Positions 43,897 to 53,831 of a stretch of 64,000 nt of DNA are shown here, in pieces (within the stretch, counting starts at the first letter, position 1; every line of letters begins with the position of its first letter). Below the pieces are notes generated by a model. It was not told the DNA's origin and did no database searches. It saw only the letters and a list, made by a program, of their open reading frames with translations. This DNA is from Paraburkholderia aromaticivorans (GTDB lineage: Bacteria > Pseudomonadota > Gammaproteobacteria > Burkholderiales > Burkholderiaceae), in contig NZ_CP051515.1 in assembly GCF_012689525.1 (NCBI RefSeq), positions 1,240,001 to 1,304,000 of the forward strand, written 5' to 3'. A program made the position numbers and the translations under genes.

Positions 43897-44607
43897 ATGC
43901 GCTCAACTTTCACCAAATGGCTTTTTATCGTCTACCTCCTAGGTAGCGGCACGCTGTATTCAATCATCATCCTGCTCCTGTTTCCCTTCGTCGGACGCGC
44001 CGGCCGATACTGGCTCGCCAAGCAGTGGTGTCGTGCACTGGTTTTCGTCATGCGTTGGCTACCCGGCGTTTCATGTTCGATAGACGGGCTCGATAACCTT
44101 CCCGATGGTCCGGCGATCATCCTGTCCCGTCATGAATCGACGTGGGAAACGCTCGCGTTTCTCGCACTTTTTCCGCGCCGCGTCAGTTTCGTGTTCAAGG
44201 AAGAGCTTCTGCGCATCCCGTTCTTCGGCTGGGTGTTGCGTGGCCTCGATATGGTCAGCCTGAACCGCGGCTCCGCTCGACAGGCTCACCAGGCCGTGAC
44301 GAAGGAAAGCGCCGAGCGGCTGGCAAAGGGCGATGTCGTCGTCATTTTCCCCGAGGGCACCCGGGTGGCGCACGACGCGCCGTTGCGGATGACGTCGGGC
44401 GGCGTTCGGCTGGCGTGTGCGACCGGCGTGCCGGCCGTTCCCGTGGTCTTGAACGCGGGCAAGGTCTGGCCGACCAAAGGCTGGCCCGACGGCCGCGGGC
44501 ATATTCGCGTGGTGGTCGGGCCGCCGTTGTCTCCGCAGGACATGACCCAGCAGGAATTGAGTCACGCGGTCCACGAGTGGATGAAAAACGAACTGCTGCG
44601 GCTTTGA
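43897..44607 (+). CDS. 1-acyl-sn-glycerol-3-phosphate acyltransferase (PlsC-like)
   Basis: 236-residue membrane-bound acyltransferase of phospholipid synthesis, forming phosphatidic acid from lysophosphatidic acid. It has an N-terminal membrane segment (LFIVYLLGSGTLYSIIILLL), catalytic motif SRHESTWET (H-x4-E, ~res. 71-79, the form seen in betaproteobacteria), FFGWVLRGLDMVSLNR (~109-124) and the acceptor motif FPEGTRVAHD (~149-158). Confidence 0.9.
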   Translation: MRSTFTKWLFIVYLLGSGTLYSIIILLLFPFVGRAGRYWLAKQWCRALVFVMRWLPGVSCSIDGLDNLPDGPAIILSRHESTWETLAFLALFPRRVSFVFKEELLRIPFFGWVLRGLDMVSLNRGSARQAHQAVTKESAERLAKGDVVVIFPEGTRVAHDAPLRMTSGGVRLACATGVPAVPVVLNAGKVWPTKGWPDGRGHIRVVVGPPLSPQDMTQQELSHAVHEWMKNELLRL

Positions 44608-44733
44608 TGATTGTCGAGCCCGCATGTGACGCGGCGGATCATTTGCCGATGCCATAGCCTGGCGTACCGCTCGATTGAACTGGAACCCAATTGAGCATAT
44701 GGTGATTGCTCCCTAGTCCAATCGGAGTCCGGT

Positions 44734-45855
44734 ATGCGATGTCTTGCAATGACTGCGGCCGCATTGATGGCCGCTGGTTTCACCCTGTCCGCGAGTGCCC
44801 AGGTTGTCGTCACCATCGGTCATTCGGCGCCGCTCACCGGTCCGCAGGCGCCGAACGGCAAGGACAACGAGAACGGCGCGCGGCTCGCCATCGACGAGCT
44901 GAACAAGACGGGCGTCACCGTCGCGGGTCAGAAGGTCACCTTTAAACTGGACTCGGAAGACGACCAGGCGGACCCGAAAATCGGCGTGCAGATCGCGCAG
45001 AAACTAGTCGACAACGGCGTGGTCGCCGTGGTCGGGCCGTATAACTCGGGCGTGGCGATTCCCGCTTCGCGCGTCTACAACACCGGCAATGTGCCGATGC
45101 TGCCGGTCGCATCGAACCCGGCGCTGACGAAGCAGGGCTTCAAGAACATCTTCCGGATCGGCGCGAGCGATGAGCAACTGGGCGGCACGATGGGGCAGTT
45201 CGCCGCCAAGACGTTGAAGGCCAAAACGGCCGCTGTCATCGACGACCGCACGGCGTACGGTCAAGGCGTTGCCGAGCAGTTCGTGAAGGTCGCCAAGGCG
45301 AACGGCATTCAGATTATCGAACAGGAGTTCACCAGCTCGTCGGCGACCGACTTCCTCGGCATTCTGACGACCATCAAAGCCAAAAATCCCGACGTGATTT
45401 TCTTCGGCGGCTACGCGGCGCAAGGCGCGCCGATGGCTAAACAGATGCGCCAGCGCGGACTGAGGGCGAAGCTGCTCGGCGGCGACGGCATCTGCTCGGC
45501 TGACATGGGCAAGGTCGCGGGCGACGCGGCATCGATCGTCTATTGCGCTCAGGGCGGCATTGCGCTGGAGAAAACCGCAGCCGGCCGCGAGTTCCTGCAA
45601 AAGTACAAGGCAGCCTACAACATCGATACGCAGGTCTACGCCGTGAGCTACTACGATGGCGTCAAGTTGTTAGCCGACGCGATGGTGAAGGCGGGCACGA
45701 CAACGGATAAGGCCAAGCTGACCGCCCAGCTCGCGAAGGAAAGCTATAAGGGCGTCGCAGGCACCTATTCGTTCGACGAGTACGGCGACCTGAAGGGCGC
45801 GCCGACCACCGTGTACGTCATCAAGAACGGCTTGCCGGCCCCTTACGGTCCGTAA
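44734..45855 (+). CDS. Branched-chain amino acid-type ABC substrate-binding protein
   Basis: 373-residue periplasmic binding protein of the LivK/LivJ type. A signal peptide (MRCLAMTAAALMAAGFTLSA) precedes VVVTIGHSAPLTGPQAPNGK, then the two lobes with VAVVGPYNSGVAIPASRVYN (~res. 95-114) and the hinge region. Cys pair CSADMGKVAGDAASIVYC near 250 matches LivK. No Liv permease or ATPase genes are adjacent. The trans-3-hydroxyproline dehydratase-like gene starts 33 bp downstream, so hydroxyproline or proline is a possible ligand. Confidence 0.87.
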   Translation: MRCLAMTAAALMAAGFTLSASAQVVVTIGHSAPLTGPQAPNGKDNENGARLAIDELNKTGVTVAGQKVTFKLDSEDDQADPKIGVQIAQKLVDNGVVAVVGPYNSGVAIPASRVYNTGNVPMLPVASNPALTKQGFKNIFRIGASDEQLGGTMGQFAAKTLKAKTAAVIDDRTAYGQGVAEQFVKVAKANGIQIIEQEFTSSSATDFLGILTTIKAKNPDVIFFGGYAAQGAPMAKQMRQRGLRAKLLGGDGICSADMGKVAGDAASIVYCAQGGIALEKTAAGREFLQKYKAAYNIDTQVYAVSYYDGVKLLADAMVKAGTTTDKAKLTAQLAKESYKGVAGTYSFDEYGDLKGAPTTVYVIKNGLPAPYGP

Positions 45856-45888
45856 CGGCAGTCGGGCCATCCACTTCACGAAGCAGAC

Positions 45889-46896
45889 ATGAAAATTTCA
45901 CGCACGATCCAGACCGTTGAAGTTCACACCGGTGGCGAGGCATTCCGCATTGTCACCAGCGGTTTGCCGCGTCTGCCCGGCGACACGATCGTCAAGCGGC
46001 GCGCATGGCTGAAGGAAAACGCCGACGATATTCGCCGGGCTTTGATGTTCGAACCGCGTGGGCATGCCGATATGTACGGCGGGTATCTGACGGAACCGGT
46101 CAGCCCCAATGCGGACTTCGGCATCATCTTCCTTCACAACGAAGGCTACAGCGACCATTGCGGCCACGGTGTCATCGCGCTGTCGACGGCAGCGGTCGAA
46201 CTGGGTTGGGTTCAGCGTGAGATACCCGAAACGCGCGTCGGCATCGACGCGCCGTGCGGGTTCATCGAAGCATTCGTGAAGTGGGATGGCGAGCACGCCG
46301 GCAACGTTCGCTTCGTCAACGTGCCGTCGTTTATCTGGAAGCAGGACGTGACCGTCGAGACGCCGTCGTTCGGTTCGGTGACGGGCGATATCGCGTTCGG
46401 CGGCGCGTTCTACTTTTACACCGACGGCGAGCCGCATGGTCTCGCGGTGCGGGAGTCGTCCGTGGAAGAGCTCATCCGCTTCGGCGCTGAAGTGAAGCAG
46501 GCGGCCAACCAGGCATTTCCTGTCGAGCATCCCTACATTCCCGAGATCAACCACATCTACGGCACCATCATCGCGAATGCGCCGCGGCATGCGGGTTCGA
46601 CGCAAGCCAACTGCTGTGTGTTTGCCGATCGTGAGGTGGACCGTTCACCGACTGGCTCCGGAACGGGAGGCCGGATCGCGCAGCTTTATTTGCGTGGGAA
46701 GCTGGGTAAGGACGACACCCTGGTGAACGAGTCCATTATCGGCACCGTGTTCAAAGGGCGTGTCCTGAGCGAAACGACGGTGGGTGATTTCAAGGCCGTC
46801 ATTCCGGAAGTTGAAGGCAATGCTTTTGTTTGCGGCTTCGCGACCTGGATAATCGACGAGCGTGACCCGCTCACCTACGGGTTCCTCGTTCGGTAG
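45889..46896 (+). CDS. Proline racemase family, trans-3-hydroxy-L-proline dehydratase type
   Basis: 335-residue proline racemase-fold enzyme. The first catalytic position is cysteine (SDHCGHGVIAL, ~res. 87-97). The second, cysteine in racemases and epimerases, is threonine here (DRSPTGSGTGGRIAQLYL, ~res. 250-267). The Cys/Thr pair is the signature of trans-3-hydroxy-L-proline dehydratase, which yields pyrroline-2-carboxylate. Downstream reduction to proline would need another enzyme. The gene lies 33 bp after the LivK-like binding protein, probably in one operon, and is convergent with an SDR. Confidence 0.85.
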   Translation: MKISRTIQTVEVHTGGEAFRIVTSGLPRLPGDTIVKRRAWLKENADDIRRALMFEPRGHADMYGGYLTEPVSPNADFGIIFLHNEGYSDHCGHGVIALSTAAVELGWVQREIPETRVGIDAPCGFIEAFVKWDGEHAGNVRFVNVPSFIWKQDVTVETPSFGSVTGDIAFGGAFYFYTDGEPHGLAVRESSVEELIRFGAEVKQAANQAFPVEHPYIPEINHIYGTIIANAPRHAGSTQANCCVFADREVDRSPTGSGTGGRIAQLYLRGKLGKDDTLVNESIIGTVFKGRVLSETTVGDFKAVIPEVEGNAFVCGFATWIIDERDPLTYGFLVR

Positions 46897-46915
46897 GTCA
46901 GACAAGCAACGACGC

Positions 46916-47614
46916 CTAGAACCGCTCGACCCATGGTCGCAGTTCGACCTCCCACGTCCACGCACTGCGGTGCTGACGATGAATGTGAAGGTACTCCCTG
47001 GCAATCGCGTCGGGGTCCAGCCATTTGTCGTCGGCATCGCCGTCTTCCGAACCTCTCGCGCTGCTGGCGATGCCGCCGTCGATAACAAAATGCGCAACGT
47101 GGATATTCTTTGGCGCAAGCTCGCGCGCCATGCATTGGGCCATGCCTCGTAGCGCGAATTTTCCCATGGCGAATGGTGTCGAGCCGGGCAGACCTTTCAC
47201 GCTGGCCGTTGCGCCGGTCAGCAGTACGGTGCCGTGGCCGCGCGCCAACATTCGCACCGCTGCGGCCTGAGCGACGAGAAAGCCGCCGAGGGCGGTGATT
47301 TTGAAGGCGTCTTCGAGTTTCTGTGGCTCGATGGCTTCTAGTGGCGCGCGATAGCGGCCACTCGCGTTGTAGACAACGAGATCGGGGGCGCCGAATGCTT
47401 TCTCCACGCGCTCGAAGAGTGCCGTGACCTGGTCCGGTTGACTGGCGTCGCAAGCCACGGGCAGGGCGCCCGTCTCATTGACCAGCTCTGTCAGCTTGCT
47501 GGTGTCGCGGGCGGCGAGCGCGACCTGCATGCCCTCCGCCGCAAACAGGCGCGCGAGCGAGGCGCTCAAGCCCTTGCCCGCGCCGACAATCAATGCAGTC
47601 TCAGTTCGACTCAT
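46916..47614 (-). CDS. Short-chain dehydrogenase/reductase (SDR)
   Basis: 232-residue SDR-fold protein. The cofactor loop is VGAGKGLSASLARLF (~res. 10-24, GAGKGLS rather than the usual TGxxxGIG) and VYNASGRYRAPLE replaces NNAG (~84). The catalytic region is LLTGATASVKGLPGSTPFAMGKFA (split): serine of ASVKG, then FAMGK where YxxxK is expected, so the catalytic tyrosine is replaced by phenylalanine. It may be a divergent or non-catalytic member. GGAGGAACC precedes the start at 47614. Confidence 0.82.
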   Translation of the reverse strand: MSRTETALIVGAGKGLSASLARLFAAEGMQVALAARDTSKLTELVNETGALPVACDASQPDQVTALFERVEKAFGAPDLVVYNASGRYRAPLEAIEPQKLEDAFKITALGGFLVAQAAAVRMLARGHGTVLLTGATASVKGLPGSTPFAMGKFALRGMAQCMARELAPKNIHVAHFVIDGGIASSARGSEDGDADDKWLDPDAIAREYLHIHRQHRSAWTWEVELRPWVERF

Positions 47615-47731
47615 GGTTCCTCCGGAATCAACAGGGAAGCGCGGCGGCGTGTGTCTGCCGCGTCATGCCTTGCTGATTGTAGGCGTTCACCGTGAATCGC
47701 ACTGACGTTGGTGGATGGCCGTACCGATGGC

Positions 47732-47941
47732 TCAATGAGCCGTTTCGATGACGCTCCAGATCCGTTCGTTAGAGTCGCCGGTGAATTGTCTGGCGATAAC
47801 GGCCCGGCATTTATCGCAGCGATAGTGTTCGAGGGCTAGCGTGCCGTTGCACTCCGCTACACCGATTAGCGTGAGGTTTTCCTGCCGTTGCACATCGACT
47901 GGCAGGCCGTCGATATCGGAGCATCCATCGCAGACTTCCAT
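47732..47941 (-). CDS. Small zinc-ribbon-like protein
   Basis: 69 residues with two CxxC pairs, CDGC (~res. 4-7) and CDKC (~42-45), spaced as in a small zinc-binding fold. AGGAGG precedes the ATG at 47941 at ideal distance. The function is unknown; small proteins like this often bind nucleic acid or act as metal-binding subunits. Confidence 0.62.
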   Translation of the reverse strand: MEVCDGCSDIDGLPVDVQRQENLTLIGVAECNGTLALEHYRCDKCRAVIARQFTGDSNERIWSVIETAH

Positions 47942-48425
47942 GGCGCCTCCTGACGTTCGCATCCATCGTTCGAAAGAAGCCCGCATGGGGCGGGCGAAGA
48001 CTGGTGCACCCGCAGCAGACAACGCGGGCCAAACCAGTATCGGACTCGACGGAGCGGTTGTGCAAGTGCAAAAAAAATAAACTAAAAGGGGTTGGATGGG
48101 GCGTCTTTGAGAGGTTTGAGCGCGAATGCGCTGCACCAGCACGGCATTGCAACTGACACATTCGCGTCTGTGTCGATCTGGCACGTACGACAGGGCGAGG
48201 CGGAAGCGAGCGCGTCGGTAAGCTCTGATGACATAAGTGTCAGCCTTCTGCTGGTCGCCCCTTCGATCCACTTTTGTTATCGCCCCCTCCAATACTCGAA
48301 TTGTTAGTGCATCGCACCGCTCGTATATTGGCTGAACCGTCAGCACCAACAGCGCTGACACCACAACCAGCCGGCATACAACAACACAAAGGCACGCCGC
48401 TCAGGCCTGCCACAGGAGCACAGCG
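47942..48425. other. Intergenic region, nothing recognised
   Basis: About 480 bp between divergent units. It must hold the promoter of the plus-strand L-rhamnose-side operon starting at 48426 and of the small minus-strand gene. An A-rich tract lies near 48,067-48,085. No gene was recognised. Confidence 0.45.
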
Positions 48426-49178
48426 ATGAATCGAATCGATCTGGAGGGGCGCGTAGTCGCCATTACCGGCGGCGCGCGTGGCATCGGCTACGCGGTGGCG
48501 CAACGGGCGCTGAACTCGGGCGCGTCGGTCGCGCTGTGGGACGTGGACGCCGAGCGCCTCGCGCTTAGCCAGCGCGAGCTCAGCGAACTGGGCAAAGTCA
48601 CGGCAGTCACCGTCGAACTTACGCAGGAAGCCGCCGTCGCGCAGGCCGTGGCGCAAACCGTCGCCGATCACGGCGCGATCGACGTGCTGATCAATTGCGC
48701 CGGCATCACTGGAGGCAACGGCGCCACGTGGGAACTGGAGCCCGACGTCTGGCGCCGCGTGATCGACGTGAACCTGATCGGCCCGTATCTCACCTGTCGT
48801 GCGGTCGTGCCGCAAATGCTCAAGCAGGGCTATGGCCGGATCGTCAATATCGCGTCGGTGGCCGGCAAGGAAGGCAACCCGAACGCCTCGCACTACAGCG
48901 CCTCCAAGGCAGGGCTCATCGGCCTGACCAAATCGCTCGGCAAAGAACTCGCGACCAAGAACATTCTCGTCAATGCCGTCACGCCCGCTGCGGCCAAAAC
49001 CGAGATCTTCGACTCGATGTCGCTGCAGCACATCGACTACATGCTCTCGAAGATTCCGATGAACCGCTTTCTGATGCCCGAAGAAGCGGCATCGCTGATT
49101 CTGTGGCTCTCGTCCGAGGACTGCGCGTTCAGCACCGGTTCGGTATTCGATCTTTCCGGCGGGCGCGCAACGTACTGA
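48426..49178 (+). CDS. SDR, possible 2-keto-3-deoxy-L-rhamnonate 4-dehydrogenase
   Basis: 250-residue classical SDR with ITGGARGIGYAVAQ (~res. 13-26), NCAGITGG (~92-99), the serine in IASVAGKEG (~141-149) and HYSASKAG (~154-161). CACAGCG precedes the ATG. The next genes are an MFS transporter, L-rhamnonate dehydratase and L-rhamnose 1-dehydrogenase. In the diketo-hydrolase branch of the non-phosphorylating rhamnose route, an SDR oxidises 2-keto-3-deoxy-L-rhamnonate; this is the natural assignment but is inferred from position. Confidence 0.8.
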   Translation: MNRIDLEGRVVAITGGARGIGYAVAQRALNSGASVALWDVDAERLALSQRELSELGKVTAVTVELTQEAAVAQAVAQTVADHGAIDVLINCAGITGGNGATWELEPDVWRRVIDVNLIGPYLTCRAVVPQMLKQGYGRIVNIASVAGKEGNPNASHYSASKAGLIGLTKSLGKELATKNILVNAVTPAAAKTEIFDSMSLQHIDYMLSKIPMNRFLMPEEAASLILWLSSEDCAFSTGSVFDLSGGRATY

Positions 49179-49274
49179 GGCGCCGCGGCATTACGCGAGC
49201 CCGACCTCGGCAGCGGTACACAAGATAAGAAAACGCAGCGCCGCCGACCGCGCGCGCTCTGCGAAGGAGATGGT

Positions 49275-50627
49275 ATGGAAGCGCATGCGCCCGTTTCACT
49301 CGAGGCGATCAACAGCAAGGTCATGCGACGGCTACTGCCGTTTCTGCTGCTGATGTACGTGCTGGCGTTTCTCGATCGCGCCAATATCGGTTTCGCGCAG
49401 AAGGCCTTGCAGCACGATACCGGTCTGTCGAATGCGGCGTTTGCGTTCGGTGCGGGCGTGTTTTTCGTCGGCTATGCATTGTTCGAAGTCCCGAGCAATC
49501 TGCTGTTGCATCGCGTCGGCGCGCGTGTCTGGATGTGCCGGATCATGGTGACATGGGGGCTCGTATCGGCGGCCATGTGCCTCGCTCATACGCCCACGGC
49601 GTTCTATACGCTGCGGTTTCTGCTCGGCGTCGCCGAGGCGGGTTTCTTTCCCGGCGTGATCTATTACCTTACGCACTGGTTTCCGCAATCGGCCCGAGCG
49701 CGCGCGGTGGGCGTGTTTTATTTCGGCGCGCCGCTGGCGTTTATTTTTGGCAGCCCGTTGTCGGGTTCTCTGCTCGAATTGCACGGTGCGCTTGGCTTTA
49801 CCGGCTGGCAATGGCTCTTTCTGGTGGAAGGCGCGCTGGCTTCGGTGGTGGGCGTGTGGGCGTTCTGGTATCTCGACAATCGTCCCGAAGACGCGCGTTG
49901 GCTCGAACCGCAAGAGTGCGCCAGCTTGCGCGCGGCTCTCGACGACGACGCACTCGTTGCGTCCGCGCACGGCCCGCATCGCATTCTGGCCGCGCTGGTG
50001 GACCGCCGCGTGTTGCTGCTGTCGGCGATCTATCTGCTGATCCAGATGAGCGTGTACGGCGTGATTTTTTACCTGCCGCAACAGGTGGCGGCTTTCCTCG
50101 GAACGACGGTCGGCTTGCGTGTGGGACTCGTCACCGCGTTGCCGTGGCTGTGCGCGCTGGCCGTGACCTGGTACGTGCCGCGCCGCGCGGATCGCACGGG
50201 TGAGCATCGGCGTTGGGCGGTGGCGTTGCTGATCGTCGCCGGACTCGGCATCGGCTTGTCGGGACTCGCGCATAGCCCGCTGCTCGGCTTGCTCGCGCTG
50301 TGTTGCGCGGCGAGCGGTTTCATCGCGGCGCAGCCGCTCTTCTGGACGTTCCCCACGCGTTACCTCACAGGCGCCGCCGCGGCGGGCGGCATCGCATTGA
50401 TCAATTCGCTCGGCGGACTCGGCGGCTTCATCGCGCCGAGCTTGCGCACCGCGGCGGAACGCGCGTTTGCGTCGACGTCGGCGGGACTGATCGTGCTGGG
50501 CGTGTCGAGTCTGCTCGCCGCGCTGCTGATCGGCACGCTCTTGCGCCGCGATCCCACCCAGCCGCACACAACTTTCGAAAACCTTACTGCATCGCGCCCG
50601 CTAGGCGCTCGCTCGACGCACTCATAA
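49275..50627 (+). CDS. MFS transporter, anion:cation symporter (ACS) type
   Basis: 450-residue 12-TM inner-membrane transporter of the sugar-acid (ACS) branch. Early [20 protein letters not shown] (~res. 16-35) is the ACS signature, and TM4-TM5 carry [25 protein letters not shown] precedes the start. The gene lies between the SDR and rhamnonate dehydratase genes and may bring in a sugar acid such as L-rhamnonate, in addition to the ABC importer at 55153. Confidence 0.87.
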   Translation: MEAHAPVSLEAINSKVMRRLLPFLLLMYVLAFLDRANIGFAQKALQHDTGLSNAAFAFGAGVFFVGYALFEVPSNLLLHRVGARVWMCRIMVTWGLVSAAMCLAHTPTAFYTLRFLLGVAEAGFFPGVIYYLTHWFPQSARARAVGVFYFGAPLAFIFGSPLSGSLLELHGALGFTGWQWLFLVEGALASVVGVWAFWYLDNRPEDARWLEPQECASLRAALDDDALVASAHGPHRILAALVDRRVLLLSAIYLLIQMSVYGVIFYLPQQVAAFLGTTVGLRVGLVTALPWLCALAVTWYVPRRADRTGEHRRWAVALLIVAGLGIGLSGLAHSPLLGLLALCCAASGFIAAQPLFWTFPTRYLTGAAAAGGIALINSLGGLGGFIAPSLRTAAERAFASTSAGLIVLGVSSLLAALLIGTLLRRDPTQPHTTFENLTASRPLGARSTHS

Positions 50628-50640
50628 CGGAGCCCCATTC

Positions 50641-51819
50641 ATGGCCATGCCTACCATCCGGCACGTGCGTGCCTTCATCGTCCGCGGCGGCGGTGCGGAT
50701 TATCACGACCAACCCGGCGGACACTGGATCGACGATCACATCTCCACGCCGATGGCGCGTTATCCGGAGTATCGCCAGAGCCGCCAGTCATTCGGTATCA
50801 ACGTGCTCGGCACGCTGGTGGTGGAGATCGAAGCGAGCGACGGCACCGTCGGCTTCGCGGTGACGACGGGCGGCGAGATCGGCGCGTTCATCGTCGAGAA
50901 ACATCTCGCGCGTTTTCTCGAAGGCCAACTCGTTACCGACATCGAGAAGATGTGGGATCAGATGTACTTCTCGACTTTGTACTACGGCCGCAAAGGCGTG
51001 GTGCTGAATACGATTTCGGGCGTCGATCTCGCGTTGTGGGATCTGCTCGCGAAAGTGCGCAAGGAGCCGGTGTACCAGCTATTGGGCGGTCCGGTGCGCG
51101 ACGAACTCGTGTTCTATGCAACCGGCGCGCGGCCCGATCTCGCGAAGGAGATGGGTTTCATCGGCGGCAAGCTGCCGTTGCAGCATGGCCCGGCCGAAGG
51201 CGAAGCGGGCCTCAAGCTGAATCTGGAGAAGCTCGCGGACATGCGCAACCGCGTCGGCGACGACTTCTGGTTGATGTACGACTGCTGGATGAGCCTCGAC
51301 GTGCCGTATGCCACGCGGCTCGCGCAAGCAGCGCATGAATACGGCCTGAAATGGATCGAAGAATGCCTGCCGCCCGACGACTACTGGGGTTACGCCGAAC
51401 TGCGCCGCAACGTGCCACGCGGCATGATGGTGTCGACCGGCGAACACGAAGCGACGCGCTGGGGCTTTCGCATGCTGCTGGAAATGCAATGCTGCGATCT
51501 GATTCAACCGGATGTTGGCTGGTGTGGCGGCATCACTGAATTGATCAAGATCTCCGCACTCGCCGATGCCCACAATGTGATGGTCGTGCCGCACGGTTCA
51601 TCGGTGTATAGCTATCACTTCGTGGTCACGCGTCATAACTCGCCGTTCGCCGAGTTTCTGATGATGGCACCCAAGGCCGACGAAGTCGTGCCGATGTTCA
51701 CGCCGCTCTTGCTCGACGAACCGGTGCCGGTGAATGGACGCATGAAGGTGCCGGATACGCCGGGTTTCGGCGTGAGGCTGAATCCGGAATGTGCATTGGT
51801 GCGCCCGTACGCGCGTTGA
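50641..51819 (+). CDS. rhmD: L-rhamnonate dehydratase
   Basis: 392-residue enolase-superfamily enzyme that converts L-rhamnonate to 2-keto-3-deoxy-L-rhamnonate. The metal-ligand region is around [13 protein letters not shown] (Asp), [13 protein letters not shown] (Glu) and [13 protein letters not shown] (Glu), in order. The C-terminal [14 protein letters not shown] motif (~res. 319-332) supplies the catalytic histidine. The N-terminal [16 protein letters not shown] stretch is typical of the RhmD group. It is 13 bp after the MFS gene. Confidence 0.93.
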   Translation: MAMPTIRHVRAFIVRGGGADYHDQPGGHWIDDHISTPMARYPEYRQSRQSFGINVLGTLVVEIEASDGTVGFAVTTGGEIGAFIVEKHLARFLEGQLVTDIEKMWDQMYFSTLYYGRKGVVLNTISGVDLALWDLLAKVRKEPVYQLLGGPVRDELVFYATGARPDLAKEMGFIGGKLPLQHGPAEGEAGLKLNLEKLADMRNRVGDDFWLMYDCWMSLDVPYATRLAQAAHEYGLKWIEECLPPDDYWGYAELRRNVPRGMMVSTGEHEATRWGFRMLLEMQCCDLIQPDVGWCGGITELIKISALADAHNVMVVPHGSSVYSYHFVVTRHNSPFAEFLMMAPKADEVVPMFTPLLLDEPVPVNGRMKVPDTPGFGVRLNPECALVRPYAR

Positions 51820-51891
51820 TGGCGTGTTGCTGAGTGGCGGCGCTCTCTGCGCGTAACCCGTCGCAATGTAGAAACATAAAAGGAGAATGAC

Positions 51892-52674
51892 GTGCTGCTC
51901 AAGGACAAGGTCGTGATCGTCACCGGCGGCTCGCGCGGGATCGGGCGCGCGATAGCGGTTGCCTGCGCAACCGAAGGCGCGGACGTGGCGATCAACTACT
52001 GGGGCGATAACGACGCATCGTACGGCCGCCGCTCCGCTGTCGCGGAAGTGGTCGGCGAAATCGAGGCGCTGGGGCGGCGCGTGATCGCAATCGAAGGCAA
52101 CGTCGCCGCGCGCGAAACCGGTCAGGAACTGGTTCGCCATACGGTCGAAGCCTTTGGCAAGGTCGACGTGCTGGCCAGCAACGCCGGCATCTGTCCGTTC
52201 CACGCGTTTCTCGACATGCCGCCGGAAGTGCTGGAGTCGACGGTGGCGGTCAATCTGAACGGCGCGTTCTACGTTACGCAAGCCGCGGCGCAGCAGATGA
52301 AGTTGCAGGGCACAGGCGGCGCGATCGTGGCGACGAGTTCGATCAGCGCGCTAGTGGGTGGCGGCATGCAAACGCATTACACGCCGACCAAAGCGGGCGT
52401 GCATTCGCTGATGCAATCCTGCGCAGTGGCTTTGGGACCGTACGGCATTCGCTGTAACTCGGTGATGCCGGGCACCATCGCAACCGACCTGAACGCGGAA
52501 GACCTCGCCGACGAAGCCAAAAAAGCCTACTTCGAAAAACGCATTCCGCTCGGCAGACTGGGCCGCCCGGAAGATGTCGCCGATTGCGTGACGTTCCTCG
52601 CTTCCGACCGCGCGCGCTATGTCACGGGCGCGGCGTTGCTGGTGGACGGCGGTCTCTTCGTCAATCTGCAGTAA
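51892..52674 (+). CDS. L-rhamnose 1-dehydrogenase (SDR)
   Basis: 260-residue SDR that oxidises L-rhamnose to L-rhamnono-lactone with NAD(P)+. Motifs are VTGGSRGIGRAIA (~res. 10-22), a conserved insertion NYWGDNDASYGRRSA after the second strand that is typical of this enzyme, SNAGICPFHAFLDMP (~97-111), SSISALVGGG (~147) and HYTPTKAG (~160). The GTG start has AAAGGAG upstream. Convergent with the LysR gene; 16 bp separate the stops. Confidence 0.88.
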   Translation: MLLKDKVVIVTGGSRGIGRAIAVACATEGADVAINYWGDNDASYGRRSAVAEVVGEIEALGRRVIAIEGNVAARETGQELVRHTVEAFGKVDVLASNAGICPFHAFLDMPPEVLESTVAVNLNGAFYVTQAAAQQMKLQGTGGAIVATSSISALVGGGMQTHYTPTKAGVHSLMQSCAVALGPYGIRCNSVMPGTIATDLNAEDLADEAKKAYFEKRIPLGRLGRPEDVADCVTFLASDRARYVTGAALLVDGGLFVNLQ

Positions 52675-52690
52675 CGCGGCGATGCCGATT

Positions 52691-53692
52691 TCAGTTCACG
52701 GGAGCCGAAGACACGATCACGGAGTCGGCAGCGGCCGCGGTGGTGTCATCGCGCTTGAGCTTGCGCGAGAAACCGCGCAACAGGTCGATGAAACGCAGCG
52801 CCGGTTCAGCGAGCGGTTCTTCCTTGCGCGTGAGAATGCCGAAACCGGAGAGACTTTTGCCGATTTCGAGCGGCAATGCGACCAGCAGCTTGCCGCGCAA
52901 ATGGTCGCGTACCACCGACTCGGGCAGCATCGCCACAGCATCGTAATTCTCGAGCAATTGCAGCGTGGCGAAGATCGACGCGCATTCGGTCAGGTTCACC
53001 GGCGTGGCGAGTCCCGCACGCGCGAGTTCCTCTTCGAACAGCACGCGCGCCGGACTGGTGACGGGTTGCGCCACCCACGGCCAGTCGATCAGTTCACGCA
53101 AGCTGAGGCGCGCGCGCTGCGCGAGCGGATGCACCGACCGCACCACCAGCAACAAAGTCTCGCGTGCGAGCGGCTCGAAACTGAAATCGTTGTGTTGAAG
53201 CGGACTGGTGAGGCGCCCAAGCGCCAGATCGACCTCGCGGCGATGCAGCAATTGCACGACCTGGTCGCTGGTTTCGCCGAGAATGCGCACATTCAGCAGC
53301 GGGCTCTCGGTTTTCAGCGCGGCGACGGCCATGGCGAGCAGATCGGGCGCGGCGCCCATGATCGCGCCGACCGTCAGTTGGCCGTGACCGCCGCGGCGCT
53401 TGACGTCGAGGTCTTCGGCGAAACGGGTCAGCTCGGCCAGCGCGCGCCGCGCGTACGCCAGCGTGACGACGCCGAGCGGCGTGGGCGTCATGCCGCGCGC
53501 GTTGCGCTCGAACAGCAGGAAGCCGAACGCTTCTTCGATATCGCCAAGCATGCGGCTCGCGCTCGGCTGGGCCACGTTGACGGCCTCGGCGGCCTGATGG
53601 AGATTGCGCGCGTCGTCGAGTGCGACGAGCAGCGCGAGGTGCTTGAACTTGAGCCGGTTAACGAGTGCGACAGTGGCGGAGTGTTGGCTCAT
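52691..53692 (-). CDS. LysR-family regulator of the rhamnose locus
   Basis: 333-residue LTTR of the GbpR/galactose-binding branch. The winged helix (LKFKHLALLVALDDARNLHQ, then AEAVNVAQPSASRMLGDIEE) spans residues ~12-65. It is divergent from the mutarotase-lactonase-ABC genes, with a 139-bp shared spacer containing an AATCC-N7-GGATT dyad (53725-53741) and a TATAGT (53764-53769). It probably controls the rhamnose genes in response to rhamnose or an intermediate. Confidence 0.88.
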   Translation of the reverse strand: MSQHSATVALVNRLKFKHLALLVALDDARNLHQAAEAVNVAQPSASRMLGDIEEAFGFLLFERNARGMTPTPLGVVTLAYARRALAELTRFAEDLDVKRRGGHGQLTVGAIMGAAPDLLAMAVAALKTESPLLNVRILGETSDQVVQLLHRREVDLALGRLTSPLQHNDFSFEPLARETLLLVVRSVHPLAQRARLSLRELIDWPWVAQPVTSPARVLFEEELARAGLATPVNLTECASIFATLQLLENYDAVAMLPESVVRDHLRGKLLVALPLEIGKSLSGFGILTRKEEPLAEPALRFIDLLRGFSRKLKRDDTTAAAADSVIVSSAPVN

Positions 53693-53831
53693 GGGTCCGG
53701 TGCGATTCGGTTTGTGGATCGCCCAATCCCAACTTCGGATTGAGATGCTATCGACGCAGGAATTATAGTCGTATCAGACGCTTCCACGCTTCGCTGGAAA
53801 AGCGCCCGGATACGACGGGAGACAGGCCGCA
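53693..53831. promoter_or_regulatory. Divergent promoter region of the rhamnose locus
   Basis: A 139-bp spacer with AATCC-N7-GGATT at 53725-53741, a typical LysR-type inverted repeat, and TATAGT at 53764-53769 as a plus-strand -10. It sits between the LysR gene (minus) and the mutarotase gene (plus). Binding is inferred. Confidence 0.55.

Noticed and set aside
49332..50567. A 411-codon minus-strand frame opposite the ACS transporter
   Set aside because: Low-complexity R/Q/E-rich antisense shadow; the plus strand is a clear 12-TM transporter.
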